Below, in pieces: positions 1-8,856 of a stretch of 64,000 nucleotides of DNA; position 1 is the stretch's first letter, and every line of letters begins with the position of its first letter. This DNA is from Rhizobium phaseoli (GTDB taxonomy: Bacteria; Pseudomonadota; Alphaproteobacteria; Rhizobiales; Rhizobiaceae). Made by a program: the position numbers and the translations under genes. The notes under the pieces are model-generated. The model saw only the letters and a list, made by a program, of their open reading frames with translations. It was not told the origin of the DNA and ran no database searches. The stretch is taken from the NCBI RefSeq assembly GCF_010668805.1, contig NZ_WUFT01000001.1, forward strand, positions 248,001-312,000. Reading direction: 5' to 3'.

Positions 1-38
1 TCCGCAATGGCATCCTCCGGTGATATGCATCGACATCC

Positions 39-1571
39 TCAATCCGCCGGCTGCGCGGCCGGGCGTGTGGCGTAGAAGGCCTTGGCATCCGCTGTGAAGG
101 CGGCCCGCTGATCGACCTTGGTATAGAACATATGGCCGCCGCGATAAAGTTTCAGCCCGACGCGGCCGGCGGTGAGAGAGGGCGGCAGGTGGTCGACCAC
201 ATAGCGGCTGACGCCGTAGGGCGTCACGAGATCGCTGTAGCCATGCGCGATCAACAGGTGGAAGGCCGGGTTCGAGGCGAGCAACTGCCGGAGGTCGTCT
301 GTGGCACTCGCCTGGAGGCGCGATCCGCCGCCGCGCCCGCCGCCCCATTCCCAGCGCCGGCTGATATCACCGTCGAGCAGCGAATAGGTCATCTCGGTTT
401 TGAAGCCGAGCGTGTTGCGGGCGTAATCGGCAAAGGCGCCGCCATAGGCGCGGGTGAAGCCGTCGAGGATGGCGTCGTCGCCCCGGTCGTAATCCGATTC
501 CGGATAGGGGTCGGGGGTGGCAAAGGCGGCGTCGTAGGGGCTCATCACTTCGCCGCTGCCCCCATCAGAGTGTTTGACGAAGGAATTGCCGAGGAAGCCG
601 CGGTTGCGGGTGACGATATCCTCGGGAATACCCGTCAGCCCGGCGATCCTGCCATAGAAGGCGGTGGCCCCGGCACCCGTCGGCGGCGGCCCGGCGAGCG
701 TCGTCAGATAATCGCCGAGCGCGAAGGTTTCGGCCTCGCGCTGCTTCTCTTCGTCGAAAGCATTGTGCCGGTCGAGTTCGGCCGCCGCCAGCGACGGCAG
801 CTCCAGGGCGGCACCGAGCGCGAATTGGTCGGCATTGAACATCAACTGTCCCTCGAGCAGGGGCGACAGCATCACCGCGCCGGCGACGATGATGCCCTGG
901 CTTTCCTGCAGCGTGGAAGCGACCTTGGCAGCGCGGAAGCCGCCGTAGCTTTCGCCGAGAAGATATTTTGGCGCGTTGGAGCGGTTGTTGTGCGCGACAT
1001 AGAGCGCGATCGCCTTGGCGATGCTCTGGGCGTCTGCGTTGACGTTGTAATAGTTGGAAGCGTCGTCCGCCTTTGCCGTCCGGCTCCAGCCGGTGCCGAT
1101 CGGGTCGATCAGCACCAGATCGGTGAAATCCAGCCAGCTTTGCGGGTTGTCGACGAGTTTTGCATGGGCGCCGTCACGGGCGTGAGGCCCGAAGTCGAGC
1201 ACCTCAGGCCCGACCAGCCCGAGATGCAGGAAGGCGGACGCGGCACCCGGCCCGCCGTTGAAGGCAAAGGTCAGCGGCCGGTCCGGCCCTCCGTCCTTCG
1301 CGATATAGGCGGTGTAGAAGATTGCCCCGGCCGGCGCGCCGTCCTGGCCGAAGAGATCCAGCGTGCCGGCGGTTGCGGTATAGGCAATCTTACGGCCACC
1401 GATCGTCAGTTCGTGCTCGGTGACGGAATCGGCCGGCAGCAGCTTCAGCACGCCGTCGCGCGTGCCGCTTTCGACATTCGCCCGGCCTTTGCCGCTGTCC
1501 TGCGCGGGAGAAAGGCCAGGGACGAGCGACGCCGCAAGAGCGGCAAGCAGAAAGAGGGTTCGTAGGCGCAA
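39..1571 (-). CDS. S10-family serine carboxypeptidase-like protein
   Basis: This is a probable exported serine peptidase of the S10 carboxypeptidase family. The N-terminus (residues 1-24) is a typical signal peptide, a short basic start followed by a hydrophobic Leu/Ala stretch ending near SPAQ. Family motifs are visible: FNGGPGA at about 104-110, which forms the oxyanion region; DPIGTGWS at 156-163; and the nucleophile motif GESYGG at 206-211 with Ser208. A C-terminal HGYSDLVTP segment and GGHMFY supply the likely Asp and His of the triad. The start codon is TTG with GGAGAAG just upstream, which decides this start. The length (510 residues) suits bacterial members. It stands alone, with its tail near the left edge of the window. 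The substrate is unknown. Confidence 0.85.
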   Translation of the reverse strand: MRLRTLFLLAALAASLVPGLSPAQDSGKGRANVESGTRDGVLKLLPADSVTEHELTIGGRKIAYTATAGTLDLFGQDGAPAGAIFYTAYIAKDGGPDRPLTFAFNGGPGAASAFLHLGLVGPEVLDFGPHARDGAHAKLVDNPQSWLDFTDLVLIDPIGTGWSRTAKADDASNYYNVNADAQSIAKAIALYVAHNNRSNAPKYLLGESYGGFRAAKVASTLQESQGIIVAGAVMLSPLLEGQLMFNADQFALGAALELPSLAAAELDRHNAFDEEKQREAETFALGDYLTTLAGPPPTGAGATAFYGRIAGLTGIPEDIVTRNRGFLGNSFVKHSDGGSGEVMSPYDAAFATPDPYPESDYDRGDDAILDGFTRAYGGAFADYARNTLGFKTEMTYSLLDGDISRRWEWGGGRGGGSRLQASATDDLRQLLASNPAFHLLIAHGYSDLVTPYGVSRYVVDHLPPSLTAGRVGLKLYRGGHMFYTKVDQRAAFTADAKAFYATRPAAQPAD

Positions 1572-1666
1572 GGTGCTTCTCCGACGGTGGGTAATGGGGC
1601 TGAGAGATAGCGTAGCATCCGCCGCCGGCGACCGGCATCAAGCGATGGTGATGGGCCGGTGAGGGC

Positions 1667-2959
1667 TCAGCTCGCCTTCTCCACCGCATGGACGTTGATC
1701 TCGACCGACCGGCCGGCCTTCCAGCCATTGATTGCCGCTCCGAGCCCGAGCGCGACGAAGAGGGCGGCGCACCAGGAAAAGCTGCCGCTCCAATCGCGGA
1801 TGAGCCCGACGATGAGCGGGCCGATTGATGCAAGCAGGTAACCGACGCATTGTGCCATGCCGGAAAGATGGGCGGCGACATCGGGATCGCGCGAGCGCAG
1901 CACGATCGTCGTCATCGCCGCCGCGATCAGCCCGCCCTGGCCGATGCCCTGCAGCACAGCCCACAGCCAGACCGTCGGCAGCGGCGCAAACAGCAGGCCG
2001 AGCAGGGCGGTGACGGCGACGCCGCAAAGGCTCGCATTGATCAGCCGCTGGTCTTTCCCCCGCACGGCGATATGCGGCACGATCAGGCAGGATGCCGCCT
2101 GCACCATCACCGACAGCGAAACGATTGCCCCGGCAGTGATGCCGTCGAAACCGCGTTCGCGCAGGATCGGCACCAGCCAGCCGAAGACGCAATAGGCAAG
2201 CGCCGATTGCAGCCCCATGAACAGCGTCACCTGCCAGGCCAGCCGGTCGCGCCACAGGCCTTTGACATGAAATCCGTTTCGCCTGGCCTGCCTGCCGCTG
2301 CGCAGAACCTGCGGCAGCCAGAGCAGGCTGACGGCGAGCGCCGGCAGGGCCCAGGCGGCGAGCGCGCCGTCGAGAGAGCCGCCGAGAGCGTGTTCGATCG
2401 GCAGTGTCAGCCCGGCCGCACTGGCCGCACCGGCGCAGAGCGCCATCGTGTAGAAGCCGGTCATCAGCGCGGCGCGTCCGGCGAAATCCCGTTTCACCAG
2501 CCCCGGCAGCAGCACGTTGCCGACAGCGATGCAGGCGCCGGCAAGGGCGGTGCCGATGAACAGCAGCGGCACCGAGGAGAACCCGCGCAATGCAGTGCCG
2601 AGTGCCAGAAGCAGAATAACCCCGAGCAGCGTGCGTTCCGTGCCGAGGCGCTGGGCAAGACGCGGCGCCAGCGGCGAGAAGGCGCCGAGGCAGACGACCG
2701 GTAGCGTCGTCAGCAGGCTGGCGCCAAGCGCGCTGAGGCCAAGTTCCGCGCGGATTTCCGGCAGCAGCGCCGAGGCGCTCGAAAAGACCGGGCGCAGGTT
2801 GAAGGCGATCAGCACCAGGCTGGCGCCAAGCAGGAAACGATCTGCGGCGCCGCGCACCGCTGTTGCCTGCGGCGGTGGCAGGCTGCCGGCCTCGGCGTCG
2901 ATCAGCAGTTCGTCGGCCGCGTCAAGCGCGGCGATGACATCGGCGGACGGTGTGGTCAT
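1667..2959 (-). CDS. MFS transporter, CynX/NimT-like
   Basis: This is a 430-residue integral membrane transporter of the major facilitator superfamily, closest in feel to the CynX/NimT (cyanate or nitroimidazole) branch. About 45 soluble N-terminal residues precede the first helix (LLGASLVLIAFNLRPVFSS). The loop after helix 2 carries APRLAQRLGTERTL, the usual MFS loop position. Around twelve hydrophobic segments can be counted. The ATG overlaps the stop of the upstream GntR gene by 4 bases (ATGA), so the two are translationally coupled and the regulator probably controls this exporter. The substrate cannot be read from the sequence. The cyanate label is only family naming, since no cyanase gene is nearby. 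Confidence 0.85.
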   Translation of the reverse strand: MTTPSADVIAALDAADELLIDAEAGSLPPPQATAVRGAADRFLLGASLVLIAFNLRPVFSSASALLPEIRAELGLSALGASLLTTLPVVCLGAFSPLAPRLAQRLGTERTLLGVILLLALGTALRGFSSVPLLFIGTALAGACIAVGNVLLPGLVKRDFAGRAALMTGFYTMALCAGAASAAGLTLPIEHALGGSLDGALAAWALPALAVSLLWLPQVLRSGRQARRNGFHVKGLWRDRLAWQVTLFMGLQSALAYCVFGWLVPILRERGFDGITAGAIVSLSVMVQAASCLIVPHIAVRGKDQRLINASLCGVAVTALLGLLFAPLPTVWLWAVLQGIGQGGLIAAAMTTIVLRSRDPDVAAHLSGMAQCVGYLLASIGPLIVGLIRDWSGSFSWCAALFVALGLGAAINGWKAGRSVEINVHAVEKAS

Positions 2960-3633
2960 GACAGGATCATCCGGTCGAGGGCGGCAAGAACCGGCGCCAT
3001 GAAGCGGCGCACCGCCGCATCTGCTTGGTCGGGATCGCCGGTTTCGATGGCGTCGACGATATGGGCATGGGCCTGCATATCCGGTTCGGGAATATCTCTG
3101 CCGAGTGTGGCAGCGATGGTATCGGCGATCGAGGCCGAGAAGAAATCGTAGATCTCGATCATCGCCCGGTTGCCGGAAGCGGCGATGACGGCCTTGTGGA
3201 AGGCAAGGTCGCGTTCGATGAAGGCGGCCTGGTTGCCGCCGTCGTAACCGCCGCGTTCGGCAAGCAGCCGGCGAAGCTCGGCAACCGTCTCCACTCTCTT
3301 GCGCACCGCCGTCAGCCGGGCGGCCTCGACGTCGAGCGCCAGGCGCGCCTCGAACTGGTCGCGCAGGCTGGCGCGGCGCGCCATCGTCAACGGCCGGCCG
3401 GCATCGCTGGTCGCGCGAACATAGGTTCCCGAACCCTGGCGGGTTTCCAGATAACCCTGGGAGACCAATACCCGCACCGCCTCGCGGACCGTACCGCGGC
3501 TGACGGAGAGCATGGCCGACAGCGAGGCTTCGTTCGGCAATTTCTCGCCGACCGCCCAGCGTTTGCCGAGAATGTCGCTGCGGATCGCCTCGACAGCGTC
3601 ATCGGCGAGATTGGTCCTGCTGATCGCGCGCAT
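2956..3633 (-). CDS. GntR-family regulator, FadR/FCD subfamily
   Basis: This is a DNA-binding transcriptional regulator. The N-terminal winged helix (about residues 8-75) contains LPNEASLSAMLSVSRGTVREAVRVL, the standard GntR recognition region, followed by QGYLETRQGSGTYV. The C-terminal all-helical FCD ligand domain has the expected acidic and His metal-site pattern (ERDLAFHKAVIAASGN and AHAHIVDAI). A start at 3645 is also possible and would add four residues. I prefer 3633 because a long perfect dyad (3637-3673) lies immediately upstream and would otherwise include the start codon. The gene is first in a two-gene operon with the MFS transporter. The ligand is unknown; the FCD family usually binds small organic acids. 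Confidence 0.85.
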   Translation of the reverse strand: MRAISRTNLADDAVEAIRSDILGKRWAVGEKLPNEASLSAMLSVSRGTVREAVRVLVSQGYLETRQGSGTYVRATSDAGRPLTMARRASLRDQFEARLALDVEAARLTAVRKRVETVAELRRLLAERGGYDGGNQAAFIERDLAFHKAVIAASGNRAMIEIYDFFSASIADTIAATLGRDIPEPDMQAHAHIVDAIETGDPDQADAAVRRFMAPVLAALDRMILS

Positions 3634-3636
3634 TCC

Positions 3637-3673
3637 ACTACTCATAAAGTCATCTGATGACTTTATGAGTAGT
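3637..3673. promoter_or_regulatory. 37-bp perfect dyad, probable GntR operator
   Basis: Two 18-base arms (ACTACTCATAAAGTCATC and its exact reverse complement) flank a single central T at 3655. The dyad sits 3 bases upstream of the preferred GntR start. The core GTCATCTGATGAC looks like a FadR-type GntR operator. The symmetry is far longer than such operators need, so the site may hold two dimers or also act as an RNA hairpin in the leader. Confidence 0.7.
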
Positions 3674-3713
3674 CAGATTTCGATTGTCCGTCAATGGTCT
3701 CAAATCAGGGCAA

Positions 3714-3741
3714 TAAAAAAGGGCCGCCTCGGCGACCCTTT
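3714..3741 (-). terminator. Rho-independent terminator
   Basis: Read on the minus strand, AAAGGGTCGC-CGAG-GCGGCCCTTT forms a 10-bp stem (one G-T pair) with a 4-base loop. It is followed by TTTTTTATT. It ends transcription coming from the small ORF and possibly the pirin gene upstream. Confidence 0.8.
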
Positions 3742-3799
3742 CCATGAGTTTGGCCTCAAACGGGCCCGGACTGTCTATGCAGCCCCAGGAAGGCGGGGA

Positions 3800-3871
3800 T
3801 TAGTGCGAGGGCTGCCTCGCTTTCATCACATCTCCCATGCCCGTTACGAGGTCCGAAATCTCATTAGACAT
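3800..3871 (-). CDS. Candidate 23-residue small protein
   Basis: This short reading frame encodes MSNEISDLVTGMGDVMKARQ followed by PSH and a TAA stop. An AAGGAAGG Shine-Dalgarno sequence lies about 7 bases before the ATG, a better ribosome site than many large genes here have. A strong intrinsic terminator follows about 60 bases downstream. The peptide has no membrane segment or signal peptide and I do not recognise it. It could be a real small protein, a leader peptide or part of a small RNA. It lies about 80 bases downstream of the pirin gene and could share its transcript. Confidence 0.45.
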   Translation of the reverse strand: MSNEISDLVTGMGDVMKARQPSH

Positions 3872-3949
3872 TGGATCACCTTCCTTTCGTTCTGTTGCTG
3901 ATGATCCAAAAGTAGGCCGATTCTTCGCAGATGCAAGAGAGAAATGCGA

Positions 3950-4861
3950 TCAATGCGCCGCCTTGATGAAGGTGCCGTTCTGCAGTTCGCGCATCGCCTG
4001 CATGATTTCCTCGCGCGAGTTCATCACGATCGGGCCGTGCCATGCGACCGGCTCCTCGATTGGCTTGCCTGATACCAGCAGGAAACGGATGCCCTGGTCC
4101 CCCGCCTGCACCGTCACTTCGTCGCCGCTGTCGAAGACCACAAGCGTGCGGTTGCCGGACATGTCGCGAATGTTCAACTCCTCACCGTCGACTTCCTTCT
4201 CGACGCGCACGCCGAAGGGTTTCGACGCATCGCGAAAGGTGCCGGAGCCGGCGAAGATATAGGCGAAGGCGTTGCGGTAGGTGTCGACCGGCAGACGCTT
4301 CTTCCTGCCGGGCGGCACCGAGACGTCGAGATAGATCGGCTCGGCGGCGACGCCGTCGACGGGGCCGGCCTTGCCCCAGAAATCGCCGCATATCACCCGC
4401 ACAGCCGTGCCGTCATCATCGACGACGACAGGGATGTCGGCGGATTTGACGTCCTGATAGCGCGGCGCCGTCATCTTCAGCGAGGAGGGCAGGTTTGCCC
4501 AGAGCTGGAAACCGTGCATGCGGCCGGCGAAATCGCCGTTCGGCATTTCCTGGTGCATGATGCCGCTGCCGGCCGTCATCCACTGGATATCGCCGGCACC
4601 GAGCAGGCCACGGTTGCCAAGGCTGTCGCCATGCTCGACGGTGCCTGCAAGCACATAGGTGATCGTCTCGATGCCGCGATGCGGGTGCCATGGGAAACCG
4701 CGAATATATTCCGCCGGATTGTCATTGCGGAAATCGTCCATCATCAGGAAGGGATCGGTCATCGCAGGATCGCCGAAGCCGAAGACGCGGTGCAGCTTCA
4801 CGCCCGCGCCTTCCATGGTCGGTGTGGCGGTACTTTCATGTTTGACGGGGCGGATCGACAT
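3950..4861 (-). CDS. Pirin-family protein
   Basis: This is a 303-residue bicupin of the pirin family. The N-terminal cupin holds the conserved metal-site block FPWHPHRGIETITYVLAG and, further on, the HGDSLGN and SGIMHQEMP segments. These supply the His/His/His/Glu iron ligands typical of pirins, some of which act as quercetinases or redox-sensing co-regulators. The C-terminal cupin begins near PIYLDVSVPPG. The frame is open 50 residues further upstream, but the start at 4861 has AAGAGGACACC before it and opens directly with the usual pirin N-terminus (MSIRPVKH). It lies downstream of no obvious partner gene. Its cellular role cannot be deduced. Confidence 0.9.
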   Translation of the reverse strand: MSIRPVKHESTATPTMEGAGVKLHRVFGFGDPAMTDPFLMMDDFRNDNPAEYIRGFPWHPHRGIETITYVLAGTVEHGDSLGNRGLLGAGDIQWMTAGSGIMHQEMPNGDFAGRMHGFQLWANLPSSLKMTAPRYQDVKSADIPVVVDDDGTAVRVICGDFWGKAGPVDGVAAEPIYLDVSVPPGRKKRLPVDTYRNAFAYIFAGSGTFRDASKPFGVRVEKEVDGEELNIRDMSGNRTLVVFDSGDEVTVQAGDQGIRFLLVSGKPIEEPVAWHGPIVMNSREEIMQAMRELQNGTFIKAAH

Positions 4862-5102
4862 GGTGTCCTCTTGAAGGTTCAACTTGGCGGCAACTATAGC
4901 GGCCCGGCCGCCAAGCGCGAAGCCTGCCCTGCGGACAACGCAGTGTTCACAAAAGAACACAGGCTTTCGCCGAATCCGAGGCGCCACGAAACCGTCATCT
5001 TGCGCTTGCAAACCGGCGGCGCGTTAAGCAGTTATTAGCCGCGACGTCAGACAATTTCAGCATGCCCGCCGATGCGGCGGCGGGTCCCGGAGCAAGAAAG
5101 CC

Positions 5103-5915
5103 ATGTGTCGCTGGGCAGCCTATCGCGGAGACCCTCTTTATCTCGAGGAGCTGGTATCCTCGCCCGCTCATTCGCTGATCGAGCAGTCCCATTGCGCCAC
5201 CCGCGCCAAGACGGCGACGAATGGCGATGGCTTCGGCATCGCCTGGTATGGCGACAGGCCCGAGCCCGGCCGCTATCGCGATATCCTGCCGGCCTGGTCG
5301 GATTGCAATCTGAAGAGCCTGGCGCGGCAGATCCGTTCGCCGCTCTTCCTCGCCCATGTCCGCGCGGCCACAGGCGGCGGCACGCGCCGCGACAATTGCC
5401 ACCCCTTCACCCATGACACCTGGTCCTTCATGCACAATGGCCAGATCTCCGGCTTCGAGCGCCTGCGCCGGCCGATGGAGGCGATGCTCGATGACGACCT
5501 GTTCAACGCCCGCGGCGGCACGACCGATTCTGAGCTGATGTTCCTGCTGGCGCTGCAGTTCGGCCTGCGCGAGGCGCCGGTCGCCGCAATGGCTGACATG
5601 GTCGGCTTCGTCGAGGAGGTGGCCGAAAGCGTCATCGGCTCGATCCTGCTGCGCTTTACCGCCGCCTTCTCCGACGGCAACACGCTCTATGCGATCCGCT
5701 ATGCCACCGATCGCAAGGCGCCGACGCTCTATGCGTCTCCCGTCGGCGCCGGCTATTGCCTGGTCTCCGAGCCGTTGAACGACGATGTCGATGCCTGGGC
5801 GGAAATTCCGAACGGCAGCGCCGTCACCGTCGGCAGGAACGGCATCGACGTCGCCGACTTCCGGCCGGGAATGCGAAGCGCCGCCAGGCCGCAACGCGTA
5901 TCTATTCCCGCCTGA
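5103..5915 (+). CDS. Class II glutamine amidotransferase (YafJ/EgtC-like)
   Basis: This is a stand-alone glutaminase-type domain of 270 residues. The protein begins Met-Cys-Arg-Trp, so after Met removal Cys2 is the N-terminal nucleophile of class II amidotransferases. Further family features are NGDGFGIAWYGD, HVRAATGGG, NCHPFTHDTWSFMHNGQISG and a TTDSELMF segment. Such proteins include YafJ (function uncertain) and EgtC, a gamma-glutamyl hydrolase of ergothioneine synthesis. The MCR start and the YRGDPLYLEELV opening resemble EgtC, but no egtB or egtD lies in the window, so I keep the general name. Its last 14 bases overlap the convergent coaBC gene. Confidence 0.85.
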   Translation: MCRWAAYRGDPLYLEELVSSPAHSLIEQSHCATRAKTATNGDGFGIAWYGDRPEPGRYRDILPAWSDCNLKSLARQIRSPLFLAHVRAATGGGTRRDNCHPFTHDTWSFMHNGQISGFERLRRPMEAMLDDDLFNARGGTTDSELMFLLALQFGLREAPVAAMADMVGFVEEVAESVIGSILLRFTAAFSDGNTLYAIRYATDRKAPTLYASPVGAGYCLVSEPLNDDVDAWAEIPNGSAVTVGRNGIDVADFRPGMRSAARPQRVSIPA

Positions 5916-7113
5916 AACTTTCGGCGATCAGCGCCGCCAGCCTTTCGGCAACCTCTTCCTTCGCCAGGTCAGGCCATTGCTCGACGCCGTCGCGGCGAAT
6001 GAGTTTGACGCTATTGCGACTGCCGCCCATGATGCCGGTGGCGGGAGAGACGTCATTGGCGACGATCAGGTCGGCGCCCTTGCGCTCGAGCTTCGCCTTC
6101 GCATTGCTTTCCACGTCCTGTGTCTCGGCGGCAAAGCCGATCACCAGTTTCGGCCGCATCGTATGATGTCCCAGAGTTTTCAGGATGTCCGGATTCTCGG
6201 TCAGCGCCAGCGTCGGAATGGATTCGCCCGGATGTTTCTTCAGCTTCTGGTCGGCGGCCGAGGCCACCCGCCAGTCTGCCACCGCCGCGACCATCACCGC
6301 GATATCGGCCGGCAGCGCCGCCAGCACGGCATCGCGCATTTCCTCAGCCCGCTCGACATGGATGACGTTGACGCCGACCGGGTCGGCGATCGTCACCGGC
6401 CCCGAGACCAGCGTCACCTCCGCCCCGAGCCTGGCAAGAGCGGCGGCGATCGCATGCCCCTGCCGGCCGGAAGAGCGGTTGGCGATGTAGCGCACCGGAT
6501 CGATCGGCTCATGCGTCGGTCCCGACGTGACGATCGCCTTGCGTCCCTTCAGCGGCTTTTCTCCGTCGTCGAGCATGGTTTCGGCCGCCGCGACGATCTC
6601 CAGCGGTTCCGCCATCCGGCCGAGCCCGGCTTCCCGGCTCTCCGCCATCTCGCCGGCCATCGGCCCGACGAAGCGGACGCCATCGTCCCTGAGTCTCGCC
6701 GCATTGCGCCGCGTCGCCGGATTCGCCCACATGCGGGGGTTCATCGCCGGTGCGGCCAGCACCGGCCTCTCCGTCGCCAAAAGCACGGTCGAGGCGAGAT
6801 CGTCGGCAAGCCCGTTTGCCATCTTCGCCAACAGGTCGGCCGTGGCGGGAGCGATGAGCACGAGGTCGCAGTCGCGCGCCAGCCGGATATGGCCGACATC
6901 CTGTTCGTCCTGGCGCGAAAACAGATCGAGGAAGACGTGGTCCGCCGCAAGCGCACCGACGGCCAGCGGCGTGACGAATTCCTGGGCGCCTTTGGTCATC
7001 ACCGGGCGCACGCTGGCGCCGCGCTCGCGCAGCCGGCGGATCAGATCCAGGCTCTTATAGGCCGCGATGCCGCCGGAGATGATGAGGAGGATGCGTTTGC
7101 CGCTGAGAGCCAT
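5902..7113 (-). CDS. coaBC: Bifunctional phosphopantothenoylcysteine decarboxylase / phosphopantothenate-cysteine ligase
   Basis: This protein catalyses two successive steps of coenzyme A synthesis: ligation of cysteine to 4'-phosphopantothenate (CoaB) and FMN-dependent decarboxylation of the product (CoaC). The N-terminal CoaC half has the flavoprotein opening ISGGIAAYKSLDLI, the catalytic His75 in GHIRLA, the IAPATADLLAKMANG block and the PxMNxxMW motif at 122-129. The CoaB half begins near residue 185 with TSGPTHEPIDPVRYI and NRSSGRQGHAIA. The length of 403 residues is normal. It is a single gene with its own promoter region upstream. No pan genes are adjacent. Confidence 0.95.
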   Translation of the reverse strand: MALSGKRILLIISGGIAAYKSLDLIRRLRERGASVRPVMTKGAQEFVTPLAVGALAADHVFLDLFSRQDEQDVGHIRLARDCDLVLIAPATADLLAKMANGLADDLASTVLLATERPVLAAPAMNPRMWANPATRRNAARLRDDGVRFVGPMAGEMAESREAGLGRMAEPLEIVAAAETMLDDGEKPLKGRKAIVTSGPTHEPIDPVRYIANRSSGRQGHAIAAALARLGAEVTLVSGPVTIADPVGVNVIHVERAEEMRDAVLAALPADIAVMVAAVADWRVASAADQKLKKHPGESIPTLALTENPDILKTLGHHTMRPKLVIGFAAETQDVESNAKAKLERKGADLIVANDVSPATGIMGGSRNSVKLIRRDGVEQWPDLAKEEVAERLAALIAESFRRE

Positions 7114-7243
7114 GGCTTTCTACCCGTCGCCTTTTTTCTGACCCTAAGCCTTTGGTGGAGAACATGCAATCGCGGGACGGCACACATCGCCGCGCTCGGC
7201 CGGTGCCGCCCCGTTCATGACGTCAGCCGTCATTCTCGTGGGC

Positions 7244-7993
7244 TCAGAGGTTGCTCATCCCGCCGTCGATGATGAGTTCGCTGCCGACGATATAGGCGGC
7301 CTCATCGGAAGCGAGAAAGACGATCGTCTTTGCGACCTCGCTGGGGTTCCCGAAACGGCCGACGGGGATCTGCGACTGGATCTCAGCGGCCATCGCCTTG
7401 GATTGGGCTTCCGAGGCTCCAAGCTTGCTGTAGAGCGGCGTGGCGATCGGGCCGGGGCTGACGGCGTTGACGCGGATGCCGCGACCGATGAGTTCGCCCG
7501 ACAGCGTCTTGGCAAGCGTCAGCAATGCACCCTTCGTCAGGGAATAGACGCTGGAGTTCGGCATGCCGATATGGGCGTTGATCGAGGTGTTGAGCACGAT
7601 TGCGGCCTGGCTCGAAAAGATCGGCAGCAGCGACTGGATCAGGAAAAACGGTCCCTTGACATTGATCGCCACCGACTTGTCGAAGGCTGCTTCGCTCCAC
7701 TGTTCCAGCGGTCTGAATTCGGCGACACCGGCATTGACGAAGAGGATGTCGAGCGTGCCGAAAGCTTGCTTCACCGTATCGGCGACGGCCTTCTGGCCGG
7801 CCGCATTGCCGGCATCGGCCTGGATGACGATCGCCTTGTCGCCGAGTTCGCTACGGGCGGCTTCGACGCTTGCGGCGCTGCTGCCGGTAACGACGACACG
7901 GGCGCCTTCGGCGATGAATTGGCGGGCGGTTTCGATGCCGATGCCGCTGGTGCCGCCGGTGATGAGGGCTGTTTTGTTCTGCAGTCGTGACAT
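7244..7993 (-). CDS. SDR-family oxidoreductase
   Basis: This is a 249-residue classical short-chain dehydrogenase. It has the nucleotide site TGGTSGIG near residue 12, the VNAGVAEF structural motif, a catalytic Ser in NTSINAHIG, and Tyr/Lys in VYSLTKGAL. The C-terminus RVNAVSPGPIATPL and IIDGGMSNL is standard. A 28-residue upstream extension is open, but AAGGAACGTCATC before the ATG at 7993 fixes the start. It lies about 100 bases after a second SDR gene in the same direction, and the pair is divergent from a LysR regulator. The substrate is unknown. It resembles the many rhizobial ketone or alcohol reductases induced under stress. Confidence 0.85.
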   Translation of the reverse strand: MSRLQNKTALITGGTSGIGIETARQFIAEGARVVVTGSSAASVEAARSELGDKAIVIQADAGNAAGQKAVADTVKQAFGTLDILFVNAGVAEFRPLEQWSEAAFDKSVAINVKGPFFLIQSLLPIFSSQAAIVLNTSINAHIGMPNSSVYSLTKGALLTLAKTLSGELIGRGIRVNAVSPGPIATPLYSKLGASEAQSKAMAAEIQSQIPVGRFGNPSEVAKTIVFLASDEAAYIVGSELIIDGGMSNL

Positions 7994-8091
7994 GATGACG
8001 TTCCTTTTAATCGGATACTGGGGCCGCAGCCCGTTATTGGTCAATGGGAGGATGCGCCGGAGAACGTGCGCGATCATCCAGCGAGCTGGCG

Positions 8092-8856
8092 TCAGGTGCG
8101 GGTGATCGAAGCGCCGCCATCGACCAGCGAGGCAGTGCCGGTGACGAAACTCGCATCGTCGGAGGCGAGGTAGAGAACCGAGCGGGCCAGTTCCTCAGGC
8201 GCTGCGACACGCTTCAGCGCATGCAGATTGGTGATGAAGGACTGCTTGTCGGAGGTGTCGTTCATCTCCCGATACATGTCGGTGTCGACGGCGCCCGGCA
8301 GGATGGCATTGACGCGCACGCCCTGCTGTCCGTATTCGGCCGCGAGCGCCTGGGTGAGGCCGATCAGGCCGGATTTGCTGGCGGCATAGGCGGCGACGCC
8401 GGGAAAGGCGAAGCTGTAGCCGACGAAGGTCGAGGTGAAGATCACCGACCCGCCGCCATTCTTGACCATTTCGCCGATCTGGTGCTTGGCGGCGAGGAAG
8501 GAGGCGGTCAGATTGATCGCCAGCGCATCGCTGAAGCCTGCTTCCGAAACGCCGGTGCTCGGCCCGGCTTCGCCGAGCGTGCCGGCATTGTTGAAGGCAA
8601 TGTCGAGTTTGCCGTAGTTCGCCACGGCGGCCGCGACCAGCGCCTTGTGATAGTCTTCCGATCGGACATCGCCGGCAAGGGCGACAGCATCGCCGCCCTC
8701 TGCCTTGATCTCCGCAACGAGGCTGTCGAGTTCGCGCTCGCGGCGGGCGCCGACGACGACTTTGGCGCCCTCGGCGGCGAAGAGCTTTGCCGTGGTGCGG
8801 CCGATGCCGGAGCTTGCGCCGGTGACGATTGCGACCTTGTTGTTCAAGCGGTTCAT
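8092..8856 (-). CDS. SDR-family oxidoreductase
   Basis: This is a second classical short-chain dehydrogenase, 254 residues. It has TGASSGIGRTTAKLFA for the cofactor, NNAGTLGEAG, FTSTFVGYS with the catalytic Ser and YAASKSGLIGL with Tyr and Lys, then VRVNAILPGAVDTDM and VDGGASITRT. GGAACGAGACC precedes the ATG at 8856. The gene is transcribed away from the LysR gene at 8982, and the 125-base gap is the likely control region. The two tandem SDR genes differ clearly in sequence, so they are not a recent duplication. The substrate is not predictable. Confidence 0.85.
   Translation of the reverse strand: MNRLNNKVAIVTGASSGIGRTTAKLFAAEGAKVVVGARRERELDSLVAEIKAEGGDAVALAGDVRSEDYHKALVAAAVANYGKLDIAFNNAGTLGEAGPSTGVSEAGFSDALAINLTASFLAAKHQIGEMVKNGGGSVIFTSTFVGYSFAFPGVAAYAASKSGLIGLTQALAAEYGQQGVRVNAILPGAVDTDMYREMNDTSDKQSFITNLHALKRVAAPEELARSVLYLASDDASFVTGTASLVDGGASITRT

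Noticed and set aside
5103..5915. Ergothioneine biosynthesis gene egtC, to pair with the degradation cluster
   Set aside because: The N-terminus resembles EgtC, but egtB and egtD are not present here and the YafJ-type family is broad, so the link is too weak to claim.
5785..7272. 495-codon plus-strand frame
   Set aside because: It is the antisense of coaBC, with low-complexity Arg/His/Asp composition and no recognisable motif.
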